64,000 nucleotides of DNA from Cognatundibacterium luofuense (GCF_018139685.1 NZ_JAGSPN010000004.1:1-64000); one strand, 5' to 3'; counted from the first letter of the stretch, positions 44,743-53,731 are shown. Notes: generated by a model from the letters alone, not told the origin. Numbers and translations: made by a program.

Positions 44743-45594
44743 TTATTTCAGGCTGGCTGGCGCAGACTGGTAAAAACGCTTGTAGCTGGCGTAGTCGCGG
44801 TCGTCTGCAGGAATGAAATAAGCGTCTTTATCCATGCCGGTTTTTGCGGCGGCTTCATGCAGAATTTCACGCCCTTTAGGATCGTTTTTCATATTGAAGA
44901 ATGCAGTAGCAACGGCTTTCATCGTGGCATCACTGACCTTGCTGGACGCCATCAGCGCCAGATCATGATAAGGCTCGGATGTCCATAAAACGCGGAAAGA
45001 CTTTTTCTCGCGGTTCGCATAGGCATCAATCAGTTGCGAATTGCCGCCAACTGCTACCACTTTTCCTGCGATCATTTGCGCGATGGCGCCGTTCATATTC
45101 CCGCCGAACAACACATTGACGCTGATATTCTGATTCAGCAAATGGGCGTAAGGGACTTTGTAGGCGATAAAGGCTTCCGGGCCGGGAAACGCGACCGACT
45201 GATCTTTCAATTGTTGCAGGCTGGTGATCTGTGAGTCCGAAGGCACAACGATTTGCCCCTGAATTGCCGGTGTGTTGCGGCGTCCGAATACACGCCAGCC
45301 CAGCTTTTCGCGTTCCGGTGAAAACAAGTGATTGCTGAACACGAATTCAACTTCTTTAGCCAGTACATAGCTGGTGGTGTCGGCGCTGGTGCGGCCAATT
45401 TTCAGACTCAGCTTCACACCGCTTTTTTCTGAAACGTACTGAATAATCGGATTCCAGTAGGCAGCCGTCAGGTTAATGTCGTACTGATTCACTGGCGAAA
45501 ACCGGTACACCGTTTCCTCAGCGCTGGCCGTCAGAGGCAGCTGACAGAAAAATCCCAGACTGAGTAAGGCGAGCGGTTTGAAAAATTGGCGCAT
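44743..45594 (-). CDS. PhnD/SsuA-type periplasmic binding protein, probable sensor partner
   Basis: A 283-aa secreted protein with a signal peptide ending TASAEE (about residue 26). It has the PhnD-type fold pattern: YRFSPVNQYDINLTAAYWNP, VEFVFSNHL, SLQQLKDQSVAFPGPEAF and GGNMNGAIAQMIAGKV. Family members bind phosphonate- or phosphite-like anions. No transporter permease or ATPase is nearby; instead the next gene is a histidine kinase, so I infer a sensing rather than uptake role. GGAG precedes the ATG. Confidence 0.8.
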   Translation of the reverse strand: MRQFFKPLALLSLGFFCQLPLTASAEETVYRFSPVNQYDINLTAAYWNPIIQYVSEKSGVKLSLKIGRTSADTTSYVLAKEVEFVFSNHLFSPEREKLGWRVFGRRNTPAIQGQIVVPSDSQITSLQQLKDQSVAFPGPEAFIAYKVPYAHLLNQNISVNVLFGGNMNGAIAQMIAGKVVAVGGNSQLIDAYANREKKSFRVLWTSEPYHDLALMASSKVSDATMKAVATAFFNMKNDPKGREILHEAAAKTGMDKDAYFIPADDRDYASYKRFYQSAPASLK

Positions 45595-45846
45595 GATGTT
45601 CTCCGAAACGTATTAAAGCCCGGTGCTATCGGGACACAGACTGGCTCTGTCGAGTCAGCGGTAGGACACTGCTGACTGCATTATGGCCGAAATCAGCGAA
45701 GTTGCTATTCTGAAACAGCTTCTGCCATGAAATTTTGCAATGTGTTGTTTGGAAGAAAAGCCAGCCATCAGAAAATTCAATCGCAGGTCAACAAAAAACG
45801 GCGTTATCCGTTTCTGTGACATCTGACCGCATTTAACGGAGTTGCT

Positions 45847-46332
45847 ATGAAGCCAATTTATCTCGTGTTTCCTTTGGTAGCCATGCTTGCAGGTTGCGCC
45901 AGCACGCATTACCACAACAGCCAGCCGGGCTATCGTGATTATCCGCAAAACTACCGTAACGGCTATCCGCAGCAATACAACTCGACTTACACTGAAACCG
46001 TCACGATTGTGGATTTGCGTCCGATGAATGTGCAGGGACGCACTTCCGGTGGAGGTGCAGCCGTTGGTGCACTGGTGGGTGGCGTGCTTGGTCATCAGGT
46101 TGGTAATGGCACCGGACGTGATCTGGCAACAGTAGGCGGCGCTATCGCTGGTGCGATTGCAGGCAACGAAATGGAAAGAAATCGCACGCCGGATCAGGTG
46201 AAGTACGAATTCACCTTCCAGTTTCCGAACGGTGAGCGCAGGGTGATGGTGTTAGACCAGCGTGGCTACTACCGTGTCGGCGACCGTGTGCGGGTCACAA
46301 TTCAGAACGGGCAAATCGTCGCGATTAACTAA
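45847..46332 (+). CDS. Glycine-zipper outer-membrane lipoprotein
   Basis: A 161-aa lipoprotein of the Rickettsia 17-kDa antigen/SlyB kind. The lipobox is LAGC at residues 14-17. A Tyr/Asn/Pro-rich linker leads to the glycine zipper (GGGAAVGALVGGVLGHQVG and GGAIAGAIAGNEME) and a C-terminal beta domain (EFTFQFPNGERRVMVLDQ). Such proteins sit in the outer membrane and affect envelope integrity. A terminator follows. Confidence 0.85.
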   Translation: MKPIYLVFPLVAMLAGCASTHYHNSQPGYRDYPQNYRNGYPQQYNSTYTETVTIVDLRPMNVQGRTSGGGAAVGALVGGVLGHQVGNGTGRDLATVGGAIAGAIAGNEMERNRTPDQVKYEFTFQFPNGERRVMVLDQRGYYRVGDRVRVTIQNGQIVAIN

Positions 46333-46371
46333 CAGCCAGCCAGTCCGGCTGTCGTTGATGCTGAAATTCTG

Positions 46372-46409
46372 AAACCGGCGGTCGTCAGACCAGCCGGTTT
46401 TTGTTTTTC
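46372..46409 (+). terminator. Terminator after the lipoprotein gene
   Basis: AAACCGGC pairs with GCCGGTTT, followed by TTGTTTTT. The loop contains GGTCGTC, the reverse complement of part of the 28-bp dispersed repeat. Confidence 0.8.
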
Positions 46410-46549
46410 CGGCGTACAAAAACCTGTATCAGATCAAGAGCAGACCAAGATTCAGACCTGAAATAAGCCGCAGATACGCATGCCTGCTGCATGTCAGCGG
46501 ATGAAGCCGTTACAATGCTGGCAGTCATTTATTTCTGAAGAGCCGATTT

Positions 46550-47773
46550 GTGAGCGGAATGAAACCTAAAGCCCCGATGTTGAGTGTGCAGGAAGCACTG
46601 GACTATTTGATGCAAGCTGTCCGCCCGGTTGCGGAAAGCGAAACATTGCCGACGGAACAATGCTGGAACCGCGTGCTGGCCAGCGATCAGTTATCGCAAT
46701 TAGATGTGCCACCGGCGGATAACACACAGATGGATGGTTACGCGGTGCGTGCGGCGGATTGCACTTCCGGCGATGCGCTGCTGCCGGTCAGTCAGCGTAT
46801 TCCTGCCGGTGTGGTCGGTGCGCCTTTACAGGCTGGCACGGCAGCGCGGATTTTTACCGGTGCGATGATACCGGCCGGTGCTGACGCCGTGGTCATGCAG
46901 GAACAAACGGAAGTGCAGGGCGACAGTGTGCGCATTCTGCATCAACCCGCAGCCGGTGAATGGGTGCGCCGTCGTGGTGAAGATGTGCAAGCCGGTTCTG
47001 TGATTTTGCCAGCCGGAACCCGCCTTGGCGCTGCGCATCTGGGTCTCGCCGCCTCGGTCGGACTGGCAACACTGCCAGTGCTGCGCCGTTTGCGCGTCGC
47101 CGTGTTTTTTACCGGCGATGAACTGACCATGCCGGGTCAGCCTTTAAAACCCGGTGCGATTTACAACTCTAACCGTTTCATGCTGCGTGGTTTGCTGGAA
47201 CAGCACGGCTGCGATATCACTGATCTGGGCATAGTGCCGGACAAGCTCGAAGCAACACGCGCTGCTTTGCGTGAGGCGGCAAAGGGGAATGATCTGATTA
47301 TCACCTCCGGCGGTGTGTCGGTCGGCGAAGAAGATCATGTGCGTCCCGCGGTGCAGGCGGAAGGGCATTTACATCTGTGGCAAATTGCGATGAAGCCGGG
47401 CAAGCCGCTGGCGTTCGGGCAAGTCGGGCAAAGTTTTTTTGTCGGCTTACCGGGCAATCCGGTCTCCAGTTTTGTGACTTTCCTGCTGTTCGTGCGTCCT
47501 TTCCTGCTGGCGCTGCAAGGCATGCCTCAACAAGCGCCGCGCAGCATTACCATGCGTGCAGATTTTGACTGGCCGAAAGCGGATCGCCGTCACGAATTTA
47601 TCCGCGTGCGTTGCAATGCCAGCGGTGGTTTAGAGCGTTTTGTGAATCAGGGTTCCGGCGTGCTGACATCTGCCGTCTGGGGCGATGGTCTGGTCAGCAT
47701 TCCACCCGGACAAACCATACAGAAAGGTGAGATGGTGAATTATCTGCCGTTTGAATTTTTAGGAGCAGTCTGA
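46550..47773 (+). CDS. moeA: Molybdopterin molybdenumtransferase MoeA
   Basis: A 407-aa enzyme that inserts molybdate into adenylylated molybdopterin. Family blocks: PPADNTQMDGYAVRAADC, ARIFTGAMIPAGADAVVMQEQ, FFTGDEL, GAIYNSNRFML, ITSGGVSVGEEDHV and MKPGKPLAFG with VGLPGNPVSSFVTF. GTG 46550 follows AAGAG at proper spacing; an ATG at 46559 is possible. It heads the moeA-moaD-moaE-crcB gene run. Confidence 0.95.
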   Translation: MSGMKPKAPMLSVQEALDYLMQAVRPVAESETLPTEQCWNRVLASDQLSQLDVPPADNTQMDGYAVRAADCTSGDALLPVSQRIPAGVVGAPLQAGTAARIFTGAMIPAGADAVVMQEQTEVQGDSVRILHQPAAGEWVRRRGEDVQAGSVILPAGTRLGAAHLGLAASVGLATLPVLRRLRVAVFFTGDELTMPGQPLKPGAIYNSNRFMLRGLLEQHGCDITDLGIVPDKLEATRAALREAAKGNDLIITSGGVSVGEEDHVRPAVQAEGHLHLWQIAMKPGKPLAFGQVGQSFFVGLPGNPVSSFVTFLLFVRPFLLALQGMPQQAPRSITMRADFDWPKADRRHEFIRVRCNASGGLERFVNQGSGVLTSAVWGDGLVSIPPGQTIQKGEMVNYLPFEFLGAV

Positions 47774-47774
47774 G

Positions 47775-48038
47775 ATGGCAACCACGATTGAATTACGTTT
47801 TTTTGCCAGCGTGCGTGAAAAGCTGGGCATCAGCGAAGAGAAAATCGCCGTACCTGACAACGTCAGAACGGTTGGTGATGTGCGTGCATGGCTGTGCAGC
47901 CGTGGCGAACCGTGGTCAGAAGTTTTAGCAGAAGGCCGCGCTTTGCGCATGGCGCTGGACCATGAAATGTGCGAGCCGGAAGCGGAAATTCATGCCGGAT
48001 GTGAAGTCGCGTTTTTTCCGCCGGTGACCGGAGGCTGA
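47775..48038 (+). CDS. moaD: MoaD, small subunit of molybdopterin synthase
   Basis: An 87-aa ubiquitin-like sulfur carrier (IELRFFASVREKLGI at the start, CEVAFFPPVTGG at the end). The C-terminal Gly-Gly is the thiocarboxylate site. It begins 1 bp after moeA and ends 1 bp before moaE. Confidence 0.95.
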   Translation: MATTIELRFFASVREKLGISEEKIAVPDNVRTVGDVRAWLCSRGEPWSEVLAEGRALRMALDHEMCEPEAEIHAGCEVAFFPPVTGG

Positions 48039-48039
48039 T

Positions 48040-48519
48040 ATGAAAATTCAGGTGCAAACTGCTGACTTTGATTTGCAGTCCGAACTGAATGCGATGCGCG
48101 CCGGACGTCCCGACACCGGCGCAATCGTCAGTTTTATCGGACTGGTGCGCGATGTCAACGATGGCAAAAGCGTGGCAGGCATGGAGCTGGAGCATTATCC
48201 GGGCATGACTGAAAAAGCCCTGCAGCAAATCGCTGAGCAGGCGCAGCAGCGCTGGGAACTGATTGACCTGACCGTGATACACCGCGTCGGCCCTTTACTG
48301 CCTACTGATCAGATTGTGCTGGTGGCTGTTGCCAGCCGTCATCGCGGCAATGCCTTTGCAGCCTGTGAATTCATTATGGATTATCTGAAAACCGAAGCGC
48401 CGTTCTGGAAGAAAGAGCAGACAACGGAAGGCGAGCGCTGGGTCGATGCGCGTGAAACCGATCAGGTGGCGCTGGAAAAATGGATCGCGGCGGGTGTGCC
48501 GCAGGATTGTGCGATATGA
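48040..48519 (+). CDS. moaE: MoaE, large subunit of molybdopterin synthase
   Basis: A 159-aa catalytic subunit that converts precursor Z to molybdopterin with MoaD-borne sulfur. Signatures: TGAIVSFIGLVRD, LELEHYPGMTEK-like (MELEHYPGMTEK), VIHRVGPL and FWKKEQT with the conserved Lys pair. Complete. Confidence 0.95.
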   Translation: MKIQVQTADFDLQSELNAMRAGRPDTGAIVSFIGLVRDVNDGKSVAGMELEHYPGMTEKALQQIAEQAQQRWELIDLTVIHRVGPLLPTDQIVLVAVASRHRGNAFAACEFIMDYLKTEAPFWKKEQTTEGERWVDARETDQVALEKWIAAGVPQDCAI

Positions 48520-48896
48520 ATCCGGCCGGATTTGTTGCAGTCGGGGTCGGTGCCGCACTCGGTGCATGGCTGCGCTGGTGGTTATCGCTGAGTTTTAACG
48601 GCATTCTGGCAACGTTGCCGCTGGGGACACTGGCGGCAAATCTGGGCGGCGGTCTGATGATCGGTATGGCGGTTGCGTTTTTCAATGAAGCGACAGCCAT
48701 CGCGCCGGAATGGCGCTTATTCATCGTGACCGGCTTCCTCGGTGGCCTGACGACGTTTTCCACCTTTTCTGCCGAAGCCATGGCGTTATTGCAGAAGGGC
48801 GAACCCGGCTGGGCTTTAGCGCACAGTGCTGTACATTTAATGGGTTCCGTTGCCTGCTGCTTCGCCGGTTATCAGTTGTGGAAGTGGCTGCACTGA
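48516..48896 (+). CDS. crcB: Fluoride exporter CrcB/Fluc
   Basis: A 126-aa membrane protein with four helices and the family motifs GAALGAWLRWWLS, GTLAANLGGGLMIG and TGFLGGLTTFSTFSAEA. It forms a dual-topology fluoride channel. ATG 48516 overlaps the moaE stop (ATGA), so it is coupled to the molybdopterin operon. No fluoride riboswitch is visible. Confidence 0.92.
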   Translation: MNPAGFVAVGVGAALGAWLRWWLSLSFNGILATLPLGTLAANLGGGLMIGMAVAFFNEATAIAPEWRLFIVTGFLGGLTTFSTFSAEAMALLQKGEPGWALAHSAVHLMGSVACCFAGYQLWKWLH

Positions 48897-48899
48897 AAA

Positions 48900-49646
48900 T
48901 CAGGCAATATGTTTGATCATTCTGATCGAACAACCATAGTGATACTGCATTTGCTCTTTGGTGTAGCGATGTTCCGGTGCTTCCGGGCATGACCAGCGTG
49001 CGATGCAGTTCACTTCACACAGTGAATTTTCCTGCTGGCGGTAATGCAGACATTTTTGCAGGTCATAGCTGTCCACCGTTAAGGCCGCGGCGGGGCAGAT
49101 ACGGATACAGATTTTTTCCTCGCAACGCTGACATGGCGGCGCGCTCTGATGCAGGGCTGTGACTGGTAAATCCGTATTGGCTAAGATCACCGCTCGATAG
49201 GCGAACCATGAACCGAAGCTGGCGTTAATGCCTACCATAAACGGGGAAGCGTGATGCCATCCGGCCAGTTGCCCGAGTTCCTGCAAGTTCAACAGGTAGG
49301 CTCCCGGATACAGCAGGGTATATTCCGTCTGCGGATGTTCGGTCTGCATGAAGGCATTCACTTTACTCACCGTAAAATCATCCACCGGATGTTGGTCATC
49401 CTGCCTTGTCAGCTGCTGTGTCTGCTGTTCAGTTTGTGTTGAATTCTGTGCTGTTAAGGCAGCCCAGAAATCTTTGCCGCCATGTCCGATTAAAATCAGT
49501 TGCCGGTAATGCAGATAGTCAGGATTCGCATCGTGCAGGCTGTTACGCATCGCTTCCGGTAAATCAGCAAGCCGGAATACCGCATGGCAATTCAAACCCG
49601 CCTGATTCAGGATGGAAGATGTCAGGGTTTGATAAGGATTCATCAT
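48900..49646 (-). CDS. 4Fe-4S ferredoxin-like protein
   Basis: A 248-aa soluble protein. The N-terminal 150 residues resemble the non-cluster part of QueG-like proteins only loosely (LILIGHGGKDFWAAL, GINASFGSWFAYRAVIL). The C-terminal part carries Cys in CQRCEEKICIRICPAAAL, KCLHYRQQ, CEVNCIARWSCP and YHYGCS, enough for one or two 4Fe-4S clusters. The start is uncertain: ATG 49646 or 49643 are near the usual beginning, with no clear ribosome site. Function unknown. Confidence 0.7.
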   Translation of the reverse strand: MMNPYQTLTSSILNQAGLNCHAVFRLADLPEAMRNSLHDANPDYLHYRQLILIGHGGKDFWAALTAQNSTQTEQQTQQLTRQDDQHPVDDFTVSKVNAFMQTEHPQTEYTLLYPGAYLLNLQELGQLAGWHHASPFMVGINASFGSWFAYRAVILANTDLPVTALHQSAPPCQRCEEKICIRICPAAALTVDSYDLQKCLHYRQQENSLCEVNCIARWSCPEAPEHRYTKEQMQYHYGCSIRMIKHIA

Positions 49647-49756
49647 GGTTTGCAAAGAAAAGTGGCAGGCTGGCATGCATTGTAACAAGTCACCGCATAA
49701 TTCCCTTAAAATCACGGTTACGCAGTTTTACCTCTTTAATTCCTCTAAAGTACTCA

Positions 49757-51025
49757 ATGTCATTTTCTCAACTCGGTCTTTCCACTCCTTTGCAAAACGC
49801 GGCGCAGCAGCAAGGTTTTACCCAGCCTACGCCGGTTCAAAGCGAAGTCATTCCTTCTATCCTGTCCGGGAAAGATGTATTGGCGAGTGCGCAAACCGGT
49901 TCGGGAAAAACGGCAGCCTATTGTTTGCCGGTGCTGGAATGCCATCTGCAGCGCAAAGCGACAACGCCGAAAACCGTGCATACGCTGATTCTCGTGCCAA
50001 CCCGTGAGCTGGCGGTGCAGGTCGGCGATACGCTGCGTACGCTGAGTAAAAGTTTTACGTACTATCCGAAACTGGCGGTGTTATTCGGCGGGATTTCGAT
50101 TAACCCGCAAATGCTGCATTTACGCGGTGGCGCCGATATTGTGGTGGCCACGCCCGGACGTTTGCTGGATCTGGTGCAGCAAAATGCGCTGCGTCTGGAT
50201 CAGGTGGAGCGGCTGGTGCTGGATGAAGCAGACCGTATGCTGGCGCTGGGTTTTGCGGAAGAGCTGAATGCGGTGCTGAAATTATTGCCAGCGCAACGTC
50301 AGCATTGTTTTTTCTCAGCGACGTTTTCAGACAGTATCCGTGAGCTGGCGCACAGCCTGTTGCATGATCCGGTGAAGGTCAACATTCCGACTACAGAAGA
50401 GGGCAAGCCCGATATTCTGCAGCGCGCGATTCTGGTCGATGCAAAGCAGCGTACCCAGTTGCTGAAACATTTATTCAAATCCGAGAAATGGTCGCGTGTA
50501 CTGGTATTTGTGGCGACCAAATACAGTGCGGATCTGATTGCAACCAAATTACGCCGTCTGCACATCAGCGCCGAAGCCTTACACGGCGAGCAAACGCAGG
50601 GCAAGCGTATGCAGGTGCTTAGTGATTTTAAAGATGCCCGCGTCAAAATTGTGATTGCGACGGATGTGGCCGCACGCGGTATCGATATCAGTCAGTTGCC
50701 GGTGGTAGTGAATTTTGATTTGCCGCGTTCCAGCGAAGATTACATCCATCGTATAGGCCGTACCGGACGCGCCGGTGAAGCTGGTATGGCAGTCAGCTTT
50801 ATCTGTGCCGATGCTGCCAATGAAGCGCATTTCCGGCTGATTGAAAAACGTCACGGCGTCAGAATTGAACGCGAACAAGTGCCGGGTTTTGAAATTACAC
50901 CGGAAACGCTGGAGCAGGTTGTCCATGCCAAAGTCAGCGACCCTAACGGCGGTGTCAAAGGCAAACGTCCGAGTAAAAAAGATAAGCTGCGCGCGCTGGC
51001 AGCCCAGGCCGAAAAAAATACCTGA
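49757..51025 (+). CDS. rhlE: DEAD-box RNA helicase RhlE-like
   Basis: A 422-aa RNA helicase. Q motif GLSTPLQNAAQQQGFTQPTPVQ, motif I ASAQTGSGKT, II VLDEADRM, III SATFS, V ATDVAARGIDI and VI HRIGRTGRAGEAG are all present. It remodels structured RNA in ribosome assembly or decay. The open frame extends upstream to 49406, but this ATG gives the family's normal start. A Lys-rich C-terminal tail follows the core. Confidence 0.93.
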   Translation: MSFSQLGLSTPLQNAAQQQGFTQPTPVQSEVIPSILSGKDVLASAQTGSGKTAAYCLPVLECHLQRKATTPKTVHTLILVPTRELAVQVGDTLRTLSKSFTYYPKLAVLFGGISINPQMLHLRGGADIVVATPGRLLDLVQQNALRLDQVERLVLDEADRMLALGFAEELNAVLKLLPAQRQHCFFSATFSDSIRELAHSLLHDPVKVNIPTTEEGKPDILQRAILVDAKQRTQLLKHLFKSEKWSRVLVFVATKYSADLIATKLRRLHISAEALHGEQTQGKRMQVLSDFKDARVKIVIATDVAARGIDISQLPVVVNFDLPRSSEDYIHRIGRTGRAGEAGMAVSFICADAANEAHFRLIEKRHGVRIEREQVPGFEITPETLEQVVHAKVSDPNGGVKGKRPSKKDKLRALAAQAEKNT

Positions 51026-51048
51026 ACCATTTCAGCACTGACCGGACG

Positions 51049-51074
51049 AAGACGCCTGCAACGGGCGTCTTTTG
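51049..51074 (+). terminator. Terminator of rhlE
   Basis: AAGACGCC, loop TGCAAC, GGGCGTCTTTT: hairpin with short T tract, 24 bp after the rhlE stop. Confidence 0.8.
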
Positions 51075-51194
51075 CTTATCCTGCTTTTCCTTTCTGTACT
51101 GATCACAGAAAACCGCTATCCCGCACGGTGCTAAAAGTGGTTTTCGACTCACCCCAAAACCTGTTCAGAATATAGTCAGAATATCCTTCAGAAA

Positions 51195-51227
51195 TTTGTA
51201 GACAAACTTTTCTAGAAAAGTTATTCT
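51195..51227 (+). promoter_or_regulatory. Promoter with operator dyads for the BlaI-type regulator
   Basis: A candidate -35 TAGACA (51199-51204) and -10 TATTCT (51222-51227) are 17 bp apart. The spacer is filled by the perfect 18-bp palindrome AACTTTTCTAGAAAAGTT (51205-51222), and a second dyad TTTGT-AG-ACAAA (51195-51206) covers the -35. This is the layout expected for autorepression by the BlaI-like protein encoded 42 bp downstream. Confidence 0.6.
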
Positions 51228-51268
51228 GCAACCATTGTGCTATTCCGATATTCCGTGAAGGACAGGTA

Positions 51269-51676
51269 ATGACCCAGACCGATAAAGATCTCAGCCCCGA
51301 TTCCGCCCAGCCAGTGAAGCCAACGGCAGCGGAACTGAGTTTTCTGCAAGCCCTGTTTCAGACGGGCCCTGCAACTGCCAAGCAATTACACGAATTCATG
51401 CTGCGCGACCGCGCTGATCTGACCTATGCGAATGTGCTGCGTCAGTTACAGATCATGCATGGTAAAGGCATGCTGAGCCGCGATGAAAGCCAGCGTTCCC
51501 ATGTGTATGCGCCGGTGGTGGCGCAGGATTCGCTGCAGACCAGTCTGCTGAAAGACATGATCCAGAAAGTCTTTGCCGGTTCTGCCAAATCCATGGTACT
51601 GGCTGCCTTGCGCGGGCATGTCAGCCATTCTGAACGCGAAGAAATCGCCAAATTCCTCAAAGACGATCAGTCATGA
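51269..51676 (+). CDS. BlaI/MecI-type transcriptional repressor
   Basis: A 135-aa winged-helix regulator (LSFLQALFQTGPATAKQLHEF, then LTYANVLRQLQIMHGKGML and RSHVYAPVV) with a C-terminal dimerisation helix pair. Family members repress beta-lactamase or cell-wall response genes and are inactivated by proteolysis triggered by a BlaR1-type membrane peptidase. Here the partner gene overlaps its stop (ATGA). AGGACAGGT precedes the start. Confidence 0.88.
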   Translation: MTQTDKDLSPDSAQPVKPTAAELSFLQALFQTGPATAKQLHEFMLRDRADLTYANVLRQLQIMHGKGMLSRDESQRSHVYAPVVAQDSLQTSLLKDMIQKVFAGSAKSMVLAALRGHVSHSEREEIAKFLKDDQS

Positions 51677-53529
51677 AAACCGGAATGATGATCTGGACAG
51701 AAACACTGGGCTGGATGTTGCTGCATGCGGTCTGGCAAGTGGCACTGATTGCCGGTCTGGCAGCTGTCTTGCTGGCCGGTATGCGTAACCGCCATCCGCG
51801 CAGCCGTTATGCGCTGGCGCTGATCGCTTTACTGGCCTGCTGGCTGGTGCCGGTGGCAACGGTGCTCAGTGGCTGGGGTGTGCCGCAAGTGCTGAGTATG
51901 GATGCCTGGGCGGCGATAGGGAGTCCGGTGTCAGCGGTGGCAGAACCGGGCTGGATGCGAAGTTTAAGAGCATGGATGCCGGCGCTGGTATGCGGCTGGC
52001 TGGCAGGTGTGCTGCTGATGGGTAGCCGCGTCGTGATTGGTTTGTGGTGGCTGCGTCGTCTGGTCAGACAATCTTCCGCGTTGCAGGGTGAGTTGTCGTC
52101 GTATGTGCGCAGCCAGCTGCACAAACTGGGTGAGCGCCGTGCAGTGCGCGTGCTGGCACATCCGCAAGTGACGGCGATGCTGACGACCGGTTTGCTGAAG
52201 CCGGTGATTCTGGTGCCGTCGTCTTTACTGACCGGCATGGACCCGCAGATGCTGCAGGCCTTGCTGGCGCATGAAGCCGCGCATATTTCGCGCTGGGATT
52301 ATTTGTTTCTGCTGCTGCAGCAAGGCATACAAACCTGTCTGTTTTTTCATCCGGGTGTCTGGTGGTTGTGCCGTCAGATTGATAAAGAGCGAGAACTGAT
52401 TGCCGACGACATTGCACGTCAGCTGACCGGCGATGGTCGCCAGCTGGCGCTCGCACTGCAGCAACTGGATCAGTGGCAACTGGCGGCGCAGCAGCATGGT
52501 CTGGCAGCCCACGGTGGCGATTTGCTGAGCCGTATCCGCCGTCTGGTGCGTCCTGAACAGCAACACTTGCGCTGGCGTACGCTGGCACCAGCCTTTGTCT
52601 CCGTGATGCTGGCGCTGGCTGGTGGCGGTTTATGGCAACCGGCAGTCGCGGAACGCGGCGGCTCTCCGGCGCCGTTGCAACGCGAATCAGCTGCTGTGCG
52701 CACTGCCGACGCTGCACCGGCAAAAAACACGATCTATGTCGATACCCATTCCAGCCATGCGCTGGTGATGGATGAAGCCAGTGGTCAGGTATTACTGGAA
52801 AAAGCGGCGGATACGGTGGTGCCGATGGCCTCCATTTCCAAACTGATGACCGCCATGCTGGTGCTGGATAGCGGATCTGCACAGGATCAGATGCTGACTG
52901 CAGACGCCACCGATCTACGCGATCCGAATGTGTTGCCGATGAAACTGAAAGCCGGTATGTCACTGAGCCGCGCCGACTGGCTGGCGCTGATGCTGATACC
53001 GTCCAGCAATCAGGCAGCGAATGTGCTGGCCAGACATTTTCCCGGCGGTGAAAAAGCGTTTTATGCCGCCGCACAGCGCAAGATGCAGGCACTGGGAATG
53101 CGCAGCATGCAGTTTGTCAGCCCGTCCGGCGTGGATGAGGCGAATGCAGCCAGCGCACGTGACATTGCGCTGTTACTGAAGGCAGCGGCTTCGTATCCGG
53201 ATATTCGTCGTCTGACCACGACGCCGGAGCTGGTGCTGAATCTGCAAGGCAAACCGCAGACTTTCTGGCACTCGAATCAGCTGGTGGGTGACCGCGACTG
53301 GCAACTGACCGTCACCAAAACCGGTTACTCACGCAAAGCAGGACGTTGCCTGAGTATGATGACCAGCCTGAATGGTCGCCGTGTGCTGATTGTGCTGATG
53401 CACGCCGACAGCGCGGAACAGCGCACAGACGATGCGCGTCAGATTCTGCAGCAATTGCAAAAATCTCCGGTGTTGCCACAAGGCGCAACAATGGCAACCC
53501 AAACACTGACCACCATGCCGGTCTCATAA
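51673..53529 (+). CDS. M56 membrane peptidase fused to an S11-type D,D-peptidase domain
   Basis: A 618-aa fusion. The N-terminal part is BlaR1/MecR1-like: three membrane segments within about residues 10-130, the zinc motif H200-E-A-A-H204 with a following DxxxDD-like acidic stretch (DKERELIADDIA), and a fourth membrane helix near 300-325. The periplasmic part (about 350-600) is a serine D-Ala-D-Ala carboxypeptidase-type domain with S387-I-S-K390, S444-S-N446 and K549-T-G551. Classical BlaR1 has a class D beta-lactamase-like sensor instead. I infer a cell-wall or beta-lactam sensor that controls the coupled BlaI-like repressor, or a wall enzyme under its own control. Confidence 0.85.
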   Translation: MKTGMMIWTETLGWMLLHAVWQVALIAGLAAVLLAGMRNRHPRSRYALALIALLACWLVPVATVLSGWGVPQVLSMDAWAAIGSPVSAVAEPGWMRSLRAWMPALVCGWLAGVLLMGSRVVIGLWWLRRLVRQSSALQGELSSYVRSQLHKLGERRAVRVLAHPQVTAMLTTGLLKPVILVPSSLLTGMDPQMLQALLAHEAAHISRWDYLFLLLQQGIQTCLFFHPGVWWLCRQIDKERELIADDIARQLTGDGRQLALALQQLDQWQLAAQQHGLAAHGGDLLSRIRRLVRPEQQHLRWRTLAPAFVSVMLALAGGGLWQPAVAERGGSPAPLQRESAAVRTADAAPAKNTIYVDTHSSHALVMDEASGQVLLEKAADTVVPMASISKLMTAMLVLDSGSAQDQMLTADATDLRDPNVLPMKLKAGMSLSRADWLALMLIPSSNQAANVLARHFPGGEKAFYAAAQRKMQALGMRSMQFVSPSGVDEANAASARDIALLLKAAASYPDIRRLTTTPELVLNLQGKPQTFWHSNQLVGDRDWQLTVTKTGYSRKAGRCLSMMTSLNGRRVLIVLMHADSAEQRTDDARQILQQLQKSPVLPQGATMATQTLTTMPVS

Positions 53530-53731
53530 GCTGCAGAGCAGCCGGATCACCAGGCCGGCTGCTCGCAGCTACGTCGTTTTCAACCTCACTGCAATGTCAC
53601 GGGACGGTACAGCCAGCGCTGTACCGGTGGTATCGCTCACATTTTTTCAGGTTTGATGTCCGCTAGTCTGCGGGCAGGGCGAGCTGCATCCTGTTTTACT
53701 GAATGACTGATTTACCGAAAGGATTTTTGCC

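Noticed and set aside
44743-45594. A phosphonate ABC transporter operon
   Set aside because: No permease or ATPase gene is adjacent; a histidine kinase follows instead.
48480-48515. Longer CrcB starting at 48480
   Set aside because: The ATG at 48516 overlaps the moaE stop as ATGA and gives the normal family N-terminus.
49406-49756. 117-residue N-terminal extension of RhlE
   Set aside because: It overlaps the oppositely oriented ferredoxin-like gene and has no family counterpart; the Q motif begins right after ATG 49757.
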